This document shows positions 5,914-6,521 of a DNA stretch of 6,521 nucleotides, piece by piece. Every line of letters starts with the position of its first letter. Within the stretch, counting starts at the first letter, position 1. The DNA is from Rickettsiaceae bacterium (GTDB lineage Bacteria > Pseudomonadota > Alphaproteobacteria > Rickettsiales > Rickettsiaceae), in contig JAOMYS010000058.1 in the NCBI GenBank assembly GCA_028372485.1, positions 1 through 6,521 of the forward strand. The letters are read 5' to 3'. The notes below the pieces were generated by a model. It was not told where the DNA came from, did not search any database, and saw nothing but the letters and a program-made list of their open reading frames with translations. The position numbers were made by a program, and so were the translations under genes.

Positions 5914-6521
5914 GTGGCTAGTAAGAAAGATTCTGCTAAAGCTCTAAAATTTCTAAAAACTGGTTTTATGAGTGAAGAGAATGAGAAAGCTCTTCAAGAT
6001 ATTGAAGCTCAATTAAGAGAAATCGGGAAAGGTGCTGAAAATATACAAGACAATGAAATTCTAAAAACATATCAGAAATCCCAATAAGCATTAGAAAAAC
6101 TGTTTGAAGAAGGAAAGAAGTTAGATAGCGATATTTCTAAAGAAGTAAAAAGTTTACAAGGAAAGGTGCAAAATCTAGGTAAGGAAATGCAAGAGTCACA
6201 AAAAGCTTTTGATTTTGTAAAAAGTTGTTGTTCCTGAGATTGATAAATTAGTTAAGAAAAATGTAAACAAGGACTTTGTTGATCTATCCGAGTTAGAAAA
6301 GGGGTTTGAAGGAATACTACATAAGTTAAGCGATAATGGAATGATTTCCAGAGAAGCTTTGTCTCGATATACTGGTGGTATGAGGTCTTCAGATTTTAAG
6401 CAAGATATAGAAGAGTTTACGCCTAAGAAAAATATGGATATATCAATGAAGGATAAATTGATGTATAGCTTCGGTAGGGGACTGGAATCTGTAGGTTTGA
6501 AAAAGTTGGCGCAATTCTGTT
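5914..6521 (+). pseudogene. Broken gene for a charged, helix-rich protein of unknown function (3' end outside window)
   Basis: Translation from GTG 5914 gives 57 residues (VASKKDSAKALKFLK and onward) before TAA at 6085-6087. The same frame then stays open for 49 codons (ALEKLFEEGKKLDSDIS...) to TGA at 6235-6237. The protein continues in the next frame from about 6224 (VVVPEIDKLVKKNVNKDF...) to the window end. Removing one A from the A5 run at 6219-6223 joins the second and third parts as FDFVKVVVPEIDK, and reading the TAA as CAA (Gln) joins the first and second, so two small lesions break one original frame of over 200 residues. The product is rich in Lys, Glu, Gln and Leu, with heptad-like spacing in the first 100 residues suggesting a coiled coil; no signal peptide or membrane segment is seen. 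I do not recognise the family. It could be a decayed effector or repeat-type protein, or part of a larger one. A sequencing error could explain the frameshift but is less likely for both lesions. Confidence 0.65.

Noticed and set aside
1..6521. CRISPR array, tRNA or rRNA gene, insertion sequence, toxin-antitoxin or defence system
   Set aside because: No spaced direct repeats, cloverleaf, transposase motif or small paired genes were seen when reading both strands.

Overview
The window looks like a piece of an AT-rich alphaproteobacterial chromosome, most likely from the order Rickettsiales and probably near Rickettsiaceae. Three things point there: A/T-ending codons throughout, a thymidylate kinase whose sequence (for example TREVGGT instead of the usual TREPGGT) resembles the Rickettsia enzyme as I remember it, and the C-terminal end of an autotransporter beta-barrel of the rickettsial surface-antigen kind. 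The genus cannot be fixed from this sequence alone.

Layout from left to right. Bases 1-572 (+) hold the 3' end of an autotransporter whose passenger lies outside the window. After a 46-base convergent gap, 619-4703 (-) is a tightly packed cluster read in the order lon, zapE, tmk, with gaps of only 5 and 9 bases. It encodes the ATP-dependent protease Lon, an AFG1/ZapE-type AAA+ ATPase and dTMP kinase. A roughly 115-base AT-rich intergenic region (4704-4818) carries divergent promoter-like elements, including a CTTGAAA box upstream of lon. A fold-type II PLP enzyme of the threonine dehydratase/serine racemase family follows at 4819-5823 (+), then a perfect 9-bp inverted repeat. From 5914 to the window end (+) is a decayed gene: it has a strong Shine-Dalgarno sequence and a GTG start, but is broken by an in-frame TAA and a one-base frameshift, and it encodes a charged, helix-rich protein that I do not recognise.

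How the genes fit together. Lon and ZapE both act in protein quality control and stress, and their mitochondrial counterparts (Pim1/LONP1 and Afg1/LACE1) do too, so their probable cotranscription makes sense. tmk, for DNA precursor synthesis, is probably a passenger on the same transcript. The PLP enzyme is an amino-acid enzyme of the kind often lost in reduced intracellular genomes. The autotransporter and the broken gene are the accessory, host-interaction-type parts of the window. I see no CRISPR array, tRNA, rRNA, insertion sequence or clearly new multi-gene system. The most interesting items are the broken gene, the inverted repeat in front of it, the PLP enzyme and the lon control region.
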